A stretch of 64,000 bases of DNA, taken from positions 1 through 64,000 of the forward strand of contig DVIQ01000004.1 in NCBI GenBank assembly GCA_018711185.1, given 5' to 3'. A model generated the notes under the pieces. It ran no database searches. It saw only the letters and a program-made list of their open reading frames with translations, and had not been told where the DNA came from. A program made the translations under genes and the position numbers. Source of the stretch: Candidatus Limivivens intestinipullorum (GTDB taxonomy: Bacteria > Bacillota > Clostridia > Lachnospirales > Lachnospiraceae). This document shows positions 25,111-33,450 of this stretch, piece by piece (the first letter of the stretch is position 1; every line of letters starts with the position of its first letter).

Positions 25111-25779
25111 ATGGAAATCAATGAACAGTTAATTCAGGCCATAACAGAGGCCGTTGTAAAAGTGATGGAAGAGCAGTCCGGTATGGCTGTCCCTGTATCC
25201 GGCCAAAACGGGGAAAAGGTATCGCGGATGGCTCCCAAGCGCTCCTACGCGGGATGGACCCTGGCAAAGCAGGGGACGGACCCCAAGGAAGTGGTAATCG
25301 GCGTGGGTCCTGCCTTTCAGCGGGAGATTAAGGCTACGATTACCGGCATTCCCCTGGATCAGGTGATCGAGAACCTCTGCGCCGGCATTGAGGAGGAGGG
25401 AATGGTTCCCAGGGTAATTAAGGTTCTTCGGACCTCAGACGTGGGCTTTATGGGCCTGGACGCCGCGAAGCTTTCCGGCTCCGGCATTGCCATCGGGCTG
25501 CAGTCCAAGGGAACGGCGGTAATTCACCAGAAAGACCTTTATCCGCTGTCCAATCTGGAGCTTTTTCCCCAGGCGCCTCTGATGACCCTGGAAACCTACC
25601 GGAAAATCGGGCAGAACGCGGCGCGCTACGTAAAGGGCGAGAAAGTAACGCCGGTGGAATGTACCAACGACCCCATGGTCAGGGCAAAGTATCAGGTGAA
25701 GGCTGCCCTGATGCACATGGTTGAGACGGAGCAGGTGGACCCGGACATTTTGGCCATAGAATGGGGGCGAGAGCAATGA
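25111..25779 (+). CDS. pduD: Propanediol dehydratase, medium subunit with targeting-type N-terminus
   Basis: A 222-residue beta subunit; the core (VVIGVGPAFQREIKATITGI, TSDVGFMGLDAAKLSGSGI) helps bind cobalamin. The first 20 residues, MEINEQLIQAITEAVVKVME, form a short amphipathic helix followed by a loose linker, the pattern of BMC encapsulation peptides, and in PduD of enterobacteria this same region targets the enzyme to the compartment. RBS AGGAGG. It overlaps pduE by 4 bp. Confidence 0.93.
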   Translation: MEINEQLIQAITEAVVKVMEEQSGMAVPVSGQNGEKVSRMAPKRSYAGWTLAKQGTDPKEVVIGVGPAFQREIKATITGIPLDQVIENLCAGIEEEGMVPRVIKVLRTSDVGFMGLDAAKLSGSGIAIGLQSKGTAVIHQKDLYPLSNLELFPQAPLMTLETYRKIGQNAARYVKGEKVTPVECTNDPMVRAKYQVKAALMHMVETEQVDPDILAIEWGREQ

Positions 25780-26171
25780 GCAGATATCCGTTAGGACAGT
25801 ATGAAGCAGACAGCATCACTTCCCGGACAGGAAAAAAGCTGTCTGAGATCACCCTGGACGAAGTGAAAAAGGGAAATATTACGGCGGATGATATTAAAAT
25901 TTCCAAGGAAATGCTTCGCCGCCAGGGCGAGGTGGCCTCGGAGAACGACAATCCGGCCATGGCCGCCAATTTTCAGCGTGCCAGCGAGCTGGTGGACGTT
26001 CCAGACGAGGTGATTCTTCAGATGTACAATAAGCTTCGGCCAAACCGCTCCACAAAGCTTGAGCTGGTACAGATGGCCCAGGAGCTTTTGGAAAAATACG
26101 GCGCGGTTCACTGCGCCAAGCTGGTTATGGAAGCCGTTGAAATTTACGAAAAAAGGGGTATTCTTCTTTGA
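25776..26171 (+). CDS. pduE: Propanediol dehydratase, small subunit
   Basis: A 131-residue gamma subunit. Diagnostic blocks are SRTGKKLSEITLDEV and the tail NKLRPNRSTKLELVQMAQEL. The start ATG overlaps the stop of pduD (ATGA), which sets the start and suggests coupled translation. It completes the dehydratase. Confidence 0.93.
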   Translation: MSRYPLGQYEADSITSRTGKKLSEITLDEVKKGNITADDIKISKEMLRRQGEVASENDNPAMAANFQRASELVDVPDEVILQMYNKLRPNRSTKLELVQMAQELLEKYGAVHCAKLVMEAVEIYEKRGILL

Positions 26172-27982
26172 AACTGATTGCTGGTGTTGATATTGGAAAT
26201 TCAACCACAGAAGTCTGTGTGGGGGGCGTGCTGCCCGATGGTTCCATACGGTTTCTGGCGTCCGCGTCCGTGAGAACCACAGGGACAAAAGGAACGCCGG
26301 AAAACGTCGGGGGGATTCGCGCGGCCTTGGAGACGGCCTGCGAACGGCTGGGCCGTCCTCTTTCCGATATCAGTCTGGCAAGGCTGAATGAAGCCGCCCC
26401 GGTAATCGGGGACACGGCCATGGAGACGATTACGGAGACCATTATCACGGAGTCCTCTATGATCGGCCATAATCCATCGACTCCCGCGGGAGCAGGCCAG
26501 GCGGCGGGAACGCTGATCTTTCTGGAAGATCTGGACAAAGGAATGCCCGGTACGCCGTACATTGTGGCGGTGTCCAAGGCCCATTCCTATGAGGAGACGG
26601 CCGGTATTTTAAATGCATATCAGGAAACGCTTTCGATCCGCGGAGTCATTCTCCAGGCGGACGAAGCGGTGCTGGTGGAAAACCGTCTGCGCTTTTCCGT
26701 GCCCATTGTGGATGAGGTGCGGCACATTGACCGGATTCCGTCAGGCAAACTGGCGGCCATCGAGGTGGCTCTGCCGGGCCAGTCCGTGCGCATGCTGTCC
26801 AACCCTTACGGCATCGCCACGCTTCTGAAGCTGGATGCCGGGGAGACCAGGGCGGTGACGCCCATTGCCAAAAGTCTGGTGGGAAAGCGCAGCGCGGTGG
26901 TGATTAAGACGCCCCACGGAAATATCCGGGAGAATGTGCTTCCCGCAGGTGTGATTCATATAGAAGGGGAACATACCGTAAGCGTTCCGGTGGACGAAGG
27001 AGCAGAAAAGATCATGGGGGCCCTGGCAGAGGCAGGCAAGGTGCGGGATGTCTTTGGCGAAGAGAACACAAACGTGGGAAATATGTTCCGGCGGATTAAA
27101 ACCGGAATGGCGGATCTTGCCCAGGAGGCTTCCGGCAGTGTGCGCATTACGGATCTTCTGGCAGTGGATACCCTGGCGCCGGTGGAGATTTCCGGAGCGC
27201 TGGCAGGAGAAACCTGTATGGAAAAGGCGGTCGGCATTGCCGCTATGGTAAAGACAGAGCAGCTTCCCATGGAGCGGATTGCCCGGAAGATGCGCCGGGA
27301 GATGGGGATTTATACCACTGTGGCAGGCGTGGAGGCGGTGATGGCCTCCCTTGGAGCCCTTACCACGCCGGGAACTCAGCTTCCCATCGCGATTCTGGAC
27401 ATGGGCGGCGGCTCCACGGACGCGGCGGTGATTACAGAGGACGGAAGAGTGCGCACCACCCATCAGGCGGGAGCCGGGGAGCTGGTGACCCTTCTGATCC
27501 AGACGGAGCTGGGGCTGGAAAGCCGGATTACGGCAGAGCAGATCAAGCGCTATCCTCTGGCAAAGGTGGAAAGCCTGTTCCATATGCGTCTGGAAAACGG
27601 CAGCATGCAGTTCTTTCCGGAGGCCATCGATCCCAGATACTACGGGCATGTGGTTCTCTTGACGCCGAACGAGCTTCTTCGGATCGAGGAGGATCTTCCC
27701 ATGGAGCGGATCAGCCAGGTGCGGCGGGAGGCAAAGAGGAAGGTCTTTGTATGCAACGCCCTGCGGGCCCTTGCGGCGGTGGCGCCGGAGGGGAATCTGA
27801 AAAAGATCCCGAATGTGGTTCTGGTAGGCGGTTCCGCCGAGGACTTTGAGATTCCGGAGATGCTGACCGAGGAGCTTTCCAGTTACCGGATTGTATGCGG
27901 ACGGGGAAATATCCGAAGCAGCGAGGGACCCCGCAACGCGGTGGCTACGGGTCTGGTGCTGTCTTATCTTGGAGGAAACTGA
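26168..27982 (+). CDS. pduG: Diol dehydratase reactivase, large subunit
   Basis: A 604-residue chaperone-like ATPase that releases damaged cobalamin from the dehydratase. Actin-fold phosphate loops read AGVDIGNSTTEVCVGG (N-terminal) and AILDMGGGSTDAAVI (near residue 410). TTG start overlapping the pduE stop. The length fits the family (about 605-610). It works with the PduH subunit encoded next. Confidence 0.93.
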   Translation: MKLIAGVDIGNSTTEVCVGGVLPDGSIRFLASASVRTTGTKGTPENVGGIRAALETACERLGRPLSDISLARLNEAAPVIGDTAMETITETIITESSMIGHNPSTPAGAGQAAGTLIFLEDLDKGMPGTPYIVAVSKAHSYEETAGILNAYQETLSIRGVILQADEAVLVENRLRFSVPIVDEVRHIDRIPSGKLAAIEVALPGQSVRMLSNPYGIATLLKLDAGETRAVTPIAKSLVGKRSAVVIKTPHGNIRENVLPAGVIHIEGEHTVSVPVDEGAEKIMGALAEAGKVRDVFGEENTNVGNMFRRIKTGMADLAQEASGSVRITDLLAVDTLAPVEISGALAGETCMEKAVGIAAMVKTEQLPMERIARKMRREMGIYTTVAGVEAVMASLGALTTPGTQLPIAILDMGGGSTDAAVITEDGRVRTTHQAGAGELVTLLIQTELGLESRITAEQIKRYPLAKVESLFHMRLENGSMQFFPEAIDPRYYGHVVLLTPNELLRIEEDLPMERISQVRREAKRKVFVCNALRALAAVAPEGNLKKIPNVVLVGGSAEDFEIPEMLTEELSSYRIVCGRGNIRSSEGPRNAVATGLVLSYLGGN

Positions 27983-28013
27983 GGTCAGGAGTCATTTACA
28001 GGAGGAGGAGAAG

Positions 28014-28412
28014 ATGTCTGGGCGACCATCGGTTTTTCTTTATACGAATCGCCCGGCTCCTGACTGCCTGCGGGAAATCTGCGCGGGCATTGAGGAGGAG
28101 GGCGTTCCCTTTCAGGTGATGGAGAGGGAAGAAGCGGATCTGGATACCCTGGCTTGGGAAGCGGCCAGTGAGTCCATGCTAGGTTCCGGCATCGGCATCC
28201 GCGGCCGGGAGGCCGCCATGCAGATGCGCTCAGTGCCTAAGGGACATAATGTGTTCGAAGTGCGGCCGGACAGTGATAAGGAAGAGGCATCCGTCAGACA
28301 CGCGTATGACGCCGGAACAGACAGAGCAGAGAAAGACAGACTGCCCGGCCGTTGGCGTATTTTGGGAGCCAACAGCGCCAGAGCAGTGAAAAAGCTGCCG
28401 TTTAAGGAATGA
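28014..28412 (+). CDS. pduH: Diol dehydratase reactivase, small subunit
   Basis: A 132-residue beta subunit of the reactivase, related in fold to the dehydratase medium subunit: FLYTNRPAPDCLREICAGIE and the conserved ESMLGSGIGI. The start at 28014 is fixed by a near-perfect GGAGGAGGAG directly upstream. The C-terminal third is less conserved than in enterobacterial PduH. Confidence 0.88.
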   Translation: MSGRPSVFLYTNRPAPDCLREICAGIEEEGVPFQVMEREEADLDTLAWEAASESMLGSGIGIRGREAAMQMRSVPKGHNVFEVRPDSDKEEASVRHAYDAGTDRAEKDRLPGRWRILGANSARAVKKLPFKE

Positions 28413-28477
28413 AGTCATTTGTTCTGTACGGCAGATAAGAAATAGAAAGCAGCAGGAAAACAGTGAGGACAGGAATC

Positions 28478-29542
28478 ATGAAGGTGTACACAAAGCAGGG
28501 CGACAAAGGGACGACCAGCCTGATCAAAACAAAGAATATTCCAAAATCGGATGACCGCATCCAGCTTGTGGGCACCATGGATGAGCTTACGAGTCAGATC
28601 GGTATGATCCGCTGCCGCATGGCTTTGTCGGAGACAGCGGCGTTGCTGAAAGAGATTCAGAATAATCTGATGACAATTATGGCCGGTGTGGCGGATCCTT
28701 ACAATATAAAGTACCGCTTAAAAGAGGAGCAGGTACTGGCGTTGGAGCAGGAGATTGACCGGATGGAAGGGCTGTTTGCCAGAAGGCCGGGATTTGTGCT
28801 TCCGGGAGACAATCCTCTGTCGGCACAGATCGATGTCACCCGAACCGTGGCCAGACGCTGCGAAAGATGGTTGTCTCTGGTATCGATCCGGTACGGGGCG
28901 GACAATATGGCGAAAAAGTATCTGAACCGTTTGTCGGATTATTTTTATATCCTTGCCCGCTATGTGGATGACCTTGCGCGGAATGGACAGCTGGCCGGGG
29001 CGGATAAACAGGCTGCTGCGGAATACCCGAAAAAAGAGGAAGGAGAAAGCGTCATGGAGAAGGTGTCAGAGCAGATGTCGGAGCAGGTGATCCGGGAGGT
29101 TATGAAGAGAATCGGACAGGGCGGAAAAATCACCTTGCGTCAGGCAAAACGCCTGATCGAGCGGGTGGAGGAATACGCCGGATCCACGGGACTTCAGGCA
29201 GTCATTGCCGTGTGCGGCCCGGACGGAAACCCGGTGGCAGTTCATGTGATGGATGACGCCTACCTGGTCAGCTTCGAGGTTGCCCTGAAGAAGGCTTATA
29301 CATCGGCTTCTGTAAAGATGTCCACCATGGAACTGGCGGAGTTGATTAAACCGGGAAATACCTTCCAGGGTCTGGACAAGCTTCAGGGAGATAAAATGGT
29401 ATTTTTCGGAGGCGGTGTCCCGCTTTTCGCGGACGGACGTTTGATCGGTGCCCTTGGAGTCAGCGGAGGAACCGGAGAGCAGGACGATGGGATCGCCCAG
29501 TATGCGCTGAAAGTACTGCCGGAGATATTGGAAGAAAGATAA
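28478..29542 (+). CDS. pduO: PduO-type cob(I)alamin adenosyltransferase with C-terminal GlcG/DUF336 domain
   Basis: A 354-residue bifunctional protein. Residues 1-about 180 are the PduO adenosyltransferase that makes the coenzyme for the dehydratase (KVYTKQGDKGTTSLI ATP loop, DELTSQIGMIR, RTVARRCERWL). Residues about 195-354 form a GlcG-like domain (ITLRQAKRLIERV, VIAVCGPDGNPVAVHVMDDA, FFGGGVPLF, GALGVSGGT) known in PduO C-termini to bind haem. The last gene of the rhaB-pdu cluster, 65 bp after pduH, followed by a terminator. Confidence 0.92.
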   Translation: MKVYTKQGDKGTTSLIKTKNIPKSDDRIQLVGTMDELTSQIGMIRCRMALSETAALLKEIQNNLMTIMAGVADPYNIKYRLKEEQVLALEQEIDRMEGLFARRPGFVLPGDNPLSAQIDVTRTVARRCERWLSLVSIRYGADNMAKKYLNRLSDYFYILARYVDDLARNGQLAGADKQAAAEYPKKEEGESVMEKVSEQMSEQVIREVMKRIGQGGKITLRQAKRLIERVEEYAGSTGLQAVIAVCGPDGNPVAVHVMDDAYLVSFEVALKKAYTSASVKMSTMELAELIKPGNTFQGLDKLQGDKMVFFGGGVPLFADGRLIGALGVSGGTGEQDDGIAQYALKVLPEILEER

Positions 29543-29551
29543 ACGAACAAA

Positions 29552-29618
29552 ACGTGACAGTTCAGATGTGTCTGCGTTTATCTTACGCAACTGTGAGAAA
29601 AAGATTCAGGAGTGTAAA
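29552..29618 (-). repeat. Decayed copy of the palindromic repeat
   Basis: GACAGTTCAG, a shortened TCTGCG palindrome, then GATTCAGGAGTGTAAAA match the order of the reverse-orientation full copy at 43725 with small deletions and substitutions. It leads directly into the terminator stem of the pdu operon. Confidence 0.5.
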
Positions 29619-29668
29619 AGCCGCTGCGGCATTTTGTCTTTTGACAAATTTGCTGCCAGCGGTTTTTT
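29619..29668 (+). terminator. Terminator of the rhaB-pdu cluster
   Basis: GCCGCTG near 29619 pairs imperfectly with CAGCGG near 29657-29662, with an inner TTTTGTC/GACAAA stem, followed by TTTTTT at 29663-29668. Confidence 0.7.
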
Positions 29669-29715
29669 ACGCAGTAAGCCCGTCAAGCGAAGACCGGCAA
29701 TGCTGTGAGCTGGAC

Positions 29716-29755
29716 GCGGTATCAAAAAGGACAGGGGAAGGGTTCCTTCCCCTGT
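29716..29755 (-). terminator. Terminator of the SpoIID-like gene; second-family repeat module
   Basis: ACAGGGGAAGG at 29731-29741 and its perfect complement at 29745-29755 form an 11-bp stem with a 3-nt loop; read on the minus strand it is followed by CCTTTTTG. The flanking GCGGTATCAAAAAG matches the module at 18217. A further stretch before it, GGCAATGCTGTGAGCTGGAC (29696-29715), recurs almost unchanged at 53344-53363. Confidence 0.75.
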
Positions 29756-29774
29756 ACCATCAGCCCGGTCAGAG

Positions 29775-31040
29775 TTACGGGTACAGTTCCGCAATCCTTG
29801 TTACGCCTACATAGATTTCCTGGATTTTATACCAGGTACGGTAATCTACGCTTCCTGTTTCCGGCAGACCGAAAACATTCTGGAAAACAGAGACGGATTC
29901 CGCAGTCCGGGGACCGTAAATGCCGTCCACAGTTACCTTGGGAATCAGCGGAAACCCTTCCGAGATGGCATTTAACTGCTCCTGAAGCTGTTCCACCTTC
30001 TGGCCGGTGGCGCCGTAGGTCAGGTCGTAGCCGGGCCAGGAGGCAGGAATGCCGGAGATCTGCTCGGCATTGTTGATATACATATTGTCGCCGTAATAAT
30101 ACCGGATGATCTCGATGGGGGTGTAACCCTGTTCTCCCAGGGACTTGCTGCCCCACTGGCTGAGCCAGTTGGGACAGGAGACCCGTTTTCCGTCACAGTA
30201 CTGGGTCAGGATGGGTTGACGGACATTGGGGCGGGAGAGGTAGAGCTCAAACAGCTCATCCACCACCTCTGAGATGCTTTCGAAAATGTTCCTGCCGTAA
30301 ATCCATTTCTGGTCGAAGGCGGTGGAAGAAGTGATGGTGAAATCGTATCCCTTATTCCGGTACCATTCCGTGTACACCCGATTCAGGGTAAAGGACATAA
30401 TTGCCAGAACATTGGCTTCAATGGTGGCTCTGGGCCAGGTGGCGTAGATCTCGCTGGATGCTACGTTTTTAATATAGTCCCGATAGCGGACATAGTAATT
30501 GCCGGCGGAGGTGTCAGTGGGGACGCCGTCGTGGACGACCACGAATTCCGGTATCACAACCCGGCTTAAAACGATTTCCCCGGAGTCGAATCCCGGCTTT
30601 GTCTCGCTTTCCGCGATTTTCGGCGGATAGTCTCCGTACAGGGTATGGGCCGGGATGACGATATTGTCATAGGTCTCATCGGAAGTCAGGGGGCGCAGAT
30701 TTATGGTCTGCAGGGCCAGGGAGTCCGGGAGAACCTCCGTACCGGATACGGTGGTGGTCTCATAACCGTCTGCCGAGACCTGAATGGTGTATTCGGCATA
30801 AGGCTGGTTGCTGCCGGGTGTAAGGCTGTATTCCAGAGGCGGGGTGTCCAGTTCAAGTTCGGGGAGTCGGCCATTGCCGTCGGTGGTCATTTCTGTGATG
30901 ACGGAATCCGGATCTCCGGTGTAGAAGACGGTTACCCGGGCGCCGGGAACCGGAGACAGGCGTCCTTGCGACTCTACAGTTATCTGCAGAAAGCCCTTGT
31001 CCGGCGTATCCTGCTGTATACGGTAGGGTTTCAGAATCAT
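29775..31040 (-). CDS. SpoIID-like domain protein with C-terminal peptidoglycan-binding domain
   Basis: A 421-residue protein. The N-terminal 110 residues look like a carboxypeptidase-regulatory-type beta domain (GARVTVFYTGDPDS, SADGYETTTVSG). The middle (about residues 160-320) resembles the SpoIID/LytB fold (IPEFVVVHDGVPTDTSAGNYY, YIKNVASSEIYATWPRATIEANVLA). The C-terminal 70 residues are a PG_binding_1 domain (GATGQKVEQLQEQLNAI, VDGIYGPRTAESVSVFQ). There is no signal peptide, and similar clostridial proteins are linked to spore cortex or coat. It likely binds or trims spore peptidoglycan. Start ATG at 31040 is preceded by AGAAGGTG. Confidence 0.8.
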   Translation of the reverse strand: MILKPYRIQQDTPDKGFLQITVESQGRLSPVPGARVTVFYTGDPDSVITEMTTDGNGRLPELELDTPPLEYSLTPGSNQPYAEYTIQVSADGYETTTVSGTEVLPDSLALQTINLRPLTSDETYDNIVIPAHTLYGDYPPKIAESETKPGFDSGEIVLSRVVIPEFVVVHDGVPTDTSAGNYYVRYRDYIKNVASSEIYATWPRATIEANVLAIMSFTLNRVYTEWYRNKGYDFTITSSTAFDQKWIYGRNIFESISEVVDELFELYLSRPNVRQPILTQYCDGKRVSCPNWLSQWGSKSLGEQGYTPIEIIRYYYGDNMYINNAEQISGIPASWPGYDLTYGATGQKVEQLQEQLNAISEGFPLIPKVTVDGIYGPRTAESVSVFQNVFGLPETGSVDYRTWYKIQEIYVGVTRIAELYP

Positions 31041-31132
31041 AAAGCACCTTCTGAAGCGTTATCATAATAATATATTCTCATAAGCCTTTCTGTGTTCCCA
31101 CAAGGAATCTGCCGCCGGAATTCGGGCCGTGG

Positions 31133-31266
31133 CAACAGTTCAGCCATGCTGAACCGTTGCCTGCAAAATCCATTTTAAATCGCCCGCGACGATGGGATTT
31201 TGCACTCCTGAATCACGTTCTTACGGTCTGCGCAGCATGCGCGCAGACCTGGGCTGAACGATAACG
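31133..31266 (+). repeat. Full-length palindromic repeat, copy A
   Basis: Three consecutive stem-loops: an end hairpin AGTTCAGC/GCTGAAC, a central imperfect hairpin with GCAAAATCCATTTT and GATGGGATTTTGC, and a GGTCTGCGCAGCATGCGCGC then AGACC palindrome. It ends in GGGCTGAACG. The two ends are inverted repeats of each other (CAACAGTTCAGC against GCTGAACGATAACG). It lies between the divergent SpoIID-like gene and the ABC exporter promoter. Confidence 0.85.
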
Positions 31267-31294
31267 AACCGTTCAAAATTATACCGGAAGTATC

Positions 31295-31324
31295 TTGACA
31301 AGGGAAATTTCGATAGTGTATACT
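31295..31324 (+). promoter_or_regulatory. Promoter of the ABC exporter operon
   Basis: TTGACA at 31295-31300 and TATACT at 31319-31324 with an 18-bp spacer. The leader to the first exporter gene is about 370 nt and contains a possible small ORF. Confidence 0.78.
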
Positions 31325-31379
31325 GAACGAGATCAGATAGACAGCAAAGCATTATTTTAAGGAAAGTGAGGTAAAAGGA

Positions 31380-31469
31380 ATGTTTCGTTTTTTTGATGTA
31401 ACTATGGACCAAAAGCAGAAAAGAAAACATGCAATTACCTCGGCGAAGTTTGCGGTGTCCGCTGGATGA
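31380..31469 (+). CDS. Possible 29-residue leader peptide
   Basis: ATG at 31380 opens a 29-codon frame (MFRFFDVTMDQKQKRKHA, then ITSAKFAVSAG) ending in TGA at 31469, with GAGG about 8 nt upstream. A second short frame (MSSGFRMERWFPEAVRRG) starts in the overlapping ATGA. It could be a leader peptide or the remnant of a regulator gene. No family recognised. The rest of the leader to 31704 holds no other support for a gene. Confidence 0.3.
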   Translation: MFRFFDVTMDQKQKRKHAITSAKFAVSAG

Positions 31470-31704
31470 GCAGCGGTTTCCGTATGGAGCGCTGGTTTCC
31501 GGAAGCGGTCCGGCGCGGATAAACTTGAAAAGACAGAACTCCCGTGGTGAATTGTTTCGCCGCGGTTTTTTTGCGCCTAAAACGGCCAAACAGGGACCGG
31601 TTGGGGAAATGCCGGGAAGGATGGCGGTTCTGTCACGCTGAAGGAAATGAGATGTGAGGGAAAGAAGATATAAGAGAAAGAAGACATAAGAGGAGGCATT
31701 TGTT

Positions 31705-33450
31705 TTGAAAAAGATTCGAAGCTATATGGGACGCTTCTGGTACGGGTACCTGTTTGCGGTGTTCTCCATGGTCGCGGCTATCGCGCTGGATATGCTGTAC
31801 CCGAAAATTACGCAGAAAATCGTGGACGATGTGATTACCGGGGGAAGGATGGAGCTGCTGACAGGGCTTTTGGCGGGAATTGTGGCAGTGGGAATCGGAA
31901 GGTGTATTTTCGGCTACTGCAAGGAATTTACCTTTGACTATCTCTGCTCAAAGATCGGTTCCGAGATCCGAAAGGATCTGTTCCGCCATATCCAGACCCT
32001 TTCCAGAAGCTATTTTGACGATACGAACACCGGGGAGCTGATGGCCAGGGTAAAGGATGACGTGGATAAAATCTGGAATGCCCTAGGCTATGTGGGAATG
32101 CTGACCCTGGAGGTTATCATTCATGTGAGCATGGTACTGTACTGCATGTTCACGTTAAACTGGCGGCTTGCCCTGGTACCCTTGGCTACTATGGCAGTCT
32201 GCGGAACCGTGGCTGTGATCATGGAGCGGAAGCTGGATCAGATTTACGAGGAAATCAGTGAGGAGAACGCGGTGCTGACCACAGTGGCCGAGGAGAATCT
32301 GGCAGGCGTGCGCACTGTGAAGGCGTTTGCCAGAGAGAAATTTGAAATCCAAAAGTTTCTGTCCCACAACCAGCGCTATTACGATTTGAATATCAGCCAG
32401 TCGAAAATGCTGGTGCGGTATTATCCGATTTTCCAGTTTGTGGGAAAGGCTTTGCCGGTGGCCATGACAATTCTTGGAGGCGTTGCGGTTATGAACGGAA
32501 ATATGACCCTGGGCGCTCTGGTGGCTTTCGTAGAGTACAGCAGGAACTGTACCTGGCCCATGGAGATGCTGGGCTGGCTTACCAACGATCTCTCGTCCGC
32601 GGTGGCCTCTTATCGGAAAATCAAAAAAATTTACCAGGAGCAGGCGGTAATCCGGGACTGCGAAGAGCCGGTGATGCTGGATGAGGTAAAAGGGGAGGTT
32701 GCTTTTGATCATGTTTCCTTTTCCCTGAATGGAAAAGAAATTCTCCGTGACATCACCTTCCGGGTTCCGGCGGGGGGAACCGTCGGCATTATGGGAGCGA
32801 CAGGTTCCGGAAAATCCTCCATCGTGAATCTGCTGCAGCGGTTTTACGACGCTACGGAGGGAACGGTGAGTCTTGACGGCACAGATGTGCGCAGACTTTC
32901 TTTGAGGCAGCTTCGAAGCAGCGTTTCTGTGGTGCTTCAGGATGTGTTCCTGTTCTCGGATACCATCGGAGAAAACATCCGGATGGGGCAGAGGGATTGT
33001 CTGGATTTCTCCCAGATCCGCCAGGCGGCGGAAAACGCCCAGGCAAAGGATTTTATCGAGCGGATGGAGGAGCAGTACGATACCGTTGTGGGCGAGCGGG
33101 GCGTCGGCTTATCCGGAGGCCAGAAGCAGCGTATCAGCATTGCCCGGGCTATCGCGAAGAAAGCGCCGGTGTTGATACTGGATGATTCCACCTCGGCTTT
33201 GGATATGGAGACGGAGCATGAGATTCAGAAGACGCTTCAGAACCTGGGGGGAACCACGAAAATGATTATCGCCCACCGCATATCCGCTGTGTGCCACGCG
33301 GACGAGATCCTTTATCTGGAAGACGGCAGAATCGCGGAACGGGGGACGCATCGGGAGCTTATGGAGAAAAAAGGAAGATATTATGAAACCTATCTGGCCC
33401 AATACGGGACCTATGGAGTGAAAGGGGGAGAGATTGCTTATGGCGGTTAA
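31705..33450 (+). CDS. Heterodimeric ABC exporter, subunit with degenerate Walker B
   Basis: A 581-residue half-transporter: six membrane helices in residues 1-310, then an ATPase domain with Walker A GATGSGKSS, signature LSGGQKQR and Walker B VLILDDSTSALD. The catalytic glutamate after Walker B is aspartate (ILDD), the mark of the non-hydrolysing site in TM287/288- and BmrCD-type heterodimers. TTG start with GAGGAGG upstream. It overlaps the partner gene by 11 bp. The likely role is export of drugs, lipids or peptides. Confidence 0.9.
   Translation: MKKIRSYMGRFWYGYLFAVFSMVAAIALDMLYPKITQKIVDDVITGGRMELLTGLLAGIVAVGIGRCIFGYCKEFTFDYLCSKIGSEIRKDLFRHIQTLSRSYFDDTNTGELMARVKDDVDKIWNALGYVGMLTLEVIIHVSMVLYCMFTLNWRLALVPLATMAVCGTVAVIMERKLDQIYEEISEENAVLTTVAEENLAGVRTVKAFAREKFEIQKFLSHNQRYYDLNISQSKMLVRYYPIFQFVGKALPVAMTILGGVAVMNGNMTLGALVAFVEYSRNCTWPMEMLGWLTNDLSSAVASYRKIKKIYQEQAVIRDCEEPVMLDEVKGEVAFDHVSFSLNGKEILRDITFRVPAGGTVGIMGATGSGKSSIVNLLQRFYDATEGTVSLDGTDVRRLSLRQLRSSVSVVLQDVFLFSDTIGENIRMGQRDCLDFSQIRQAAENAQAKDFIERMEEQYDTVVGERGVGLSGGQKQRISIARAIAKKAPVLILDDSTSALDMETEHEIQKTLQNLGGTTKMIIAHRISAVCHADEILYLEDGRIAERGTHRELMEKKGRYYETYLAQYGTYGVKGGEIAYGG

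Noticed and set aside
31429..31641. 70-residue frame in the exporter leader
   Set aside because: Arg/Pro-rich, no RBS, overlaps the shorter leader frame that has a better start; no family resemblance.
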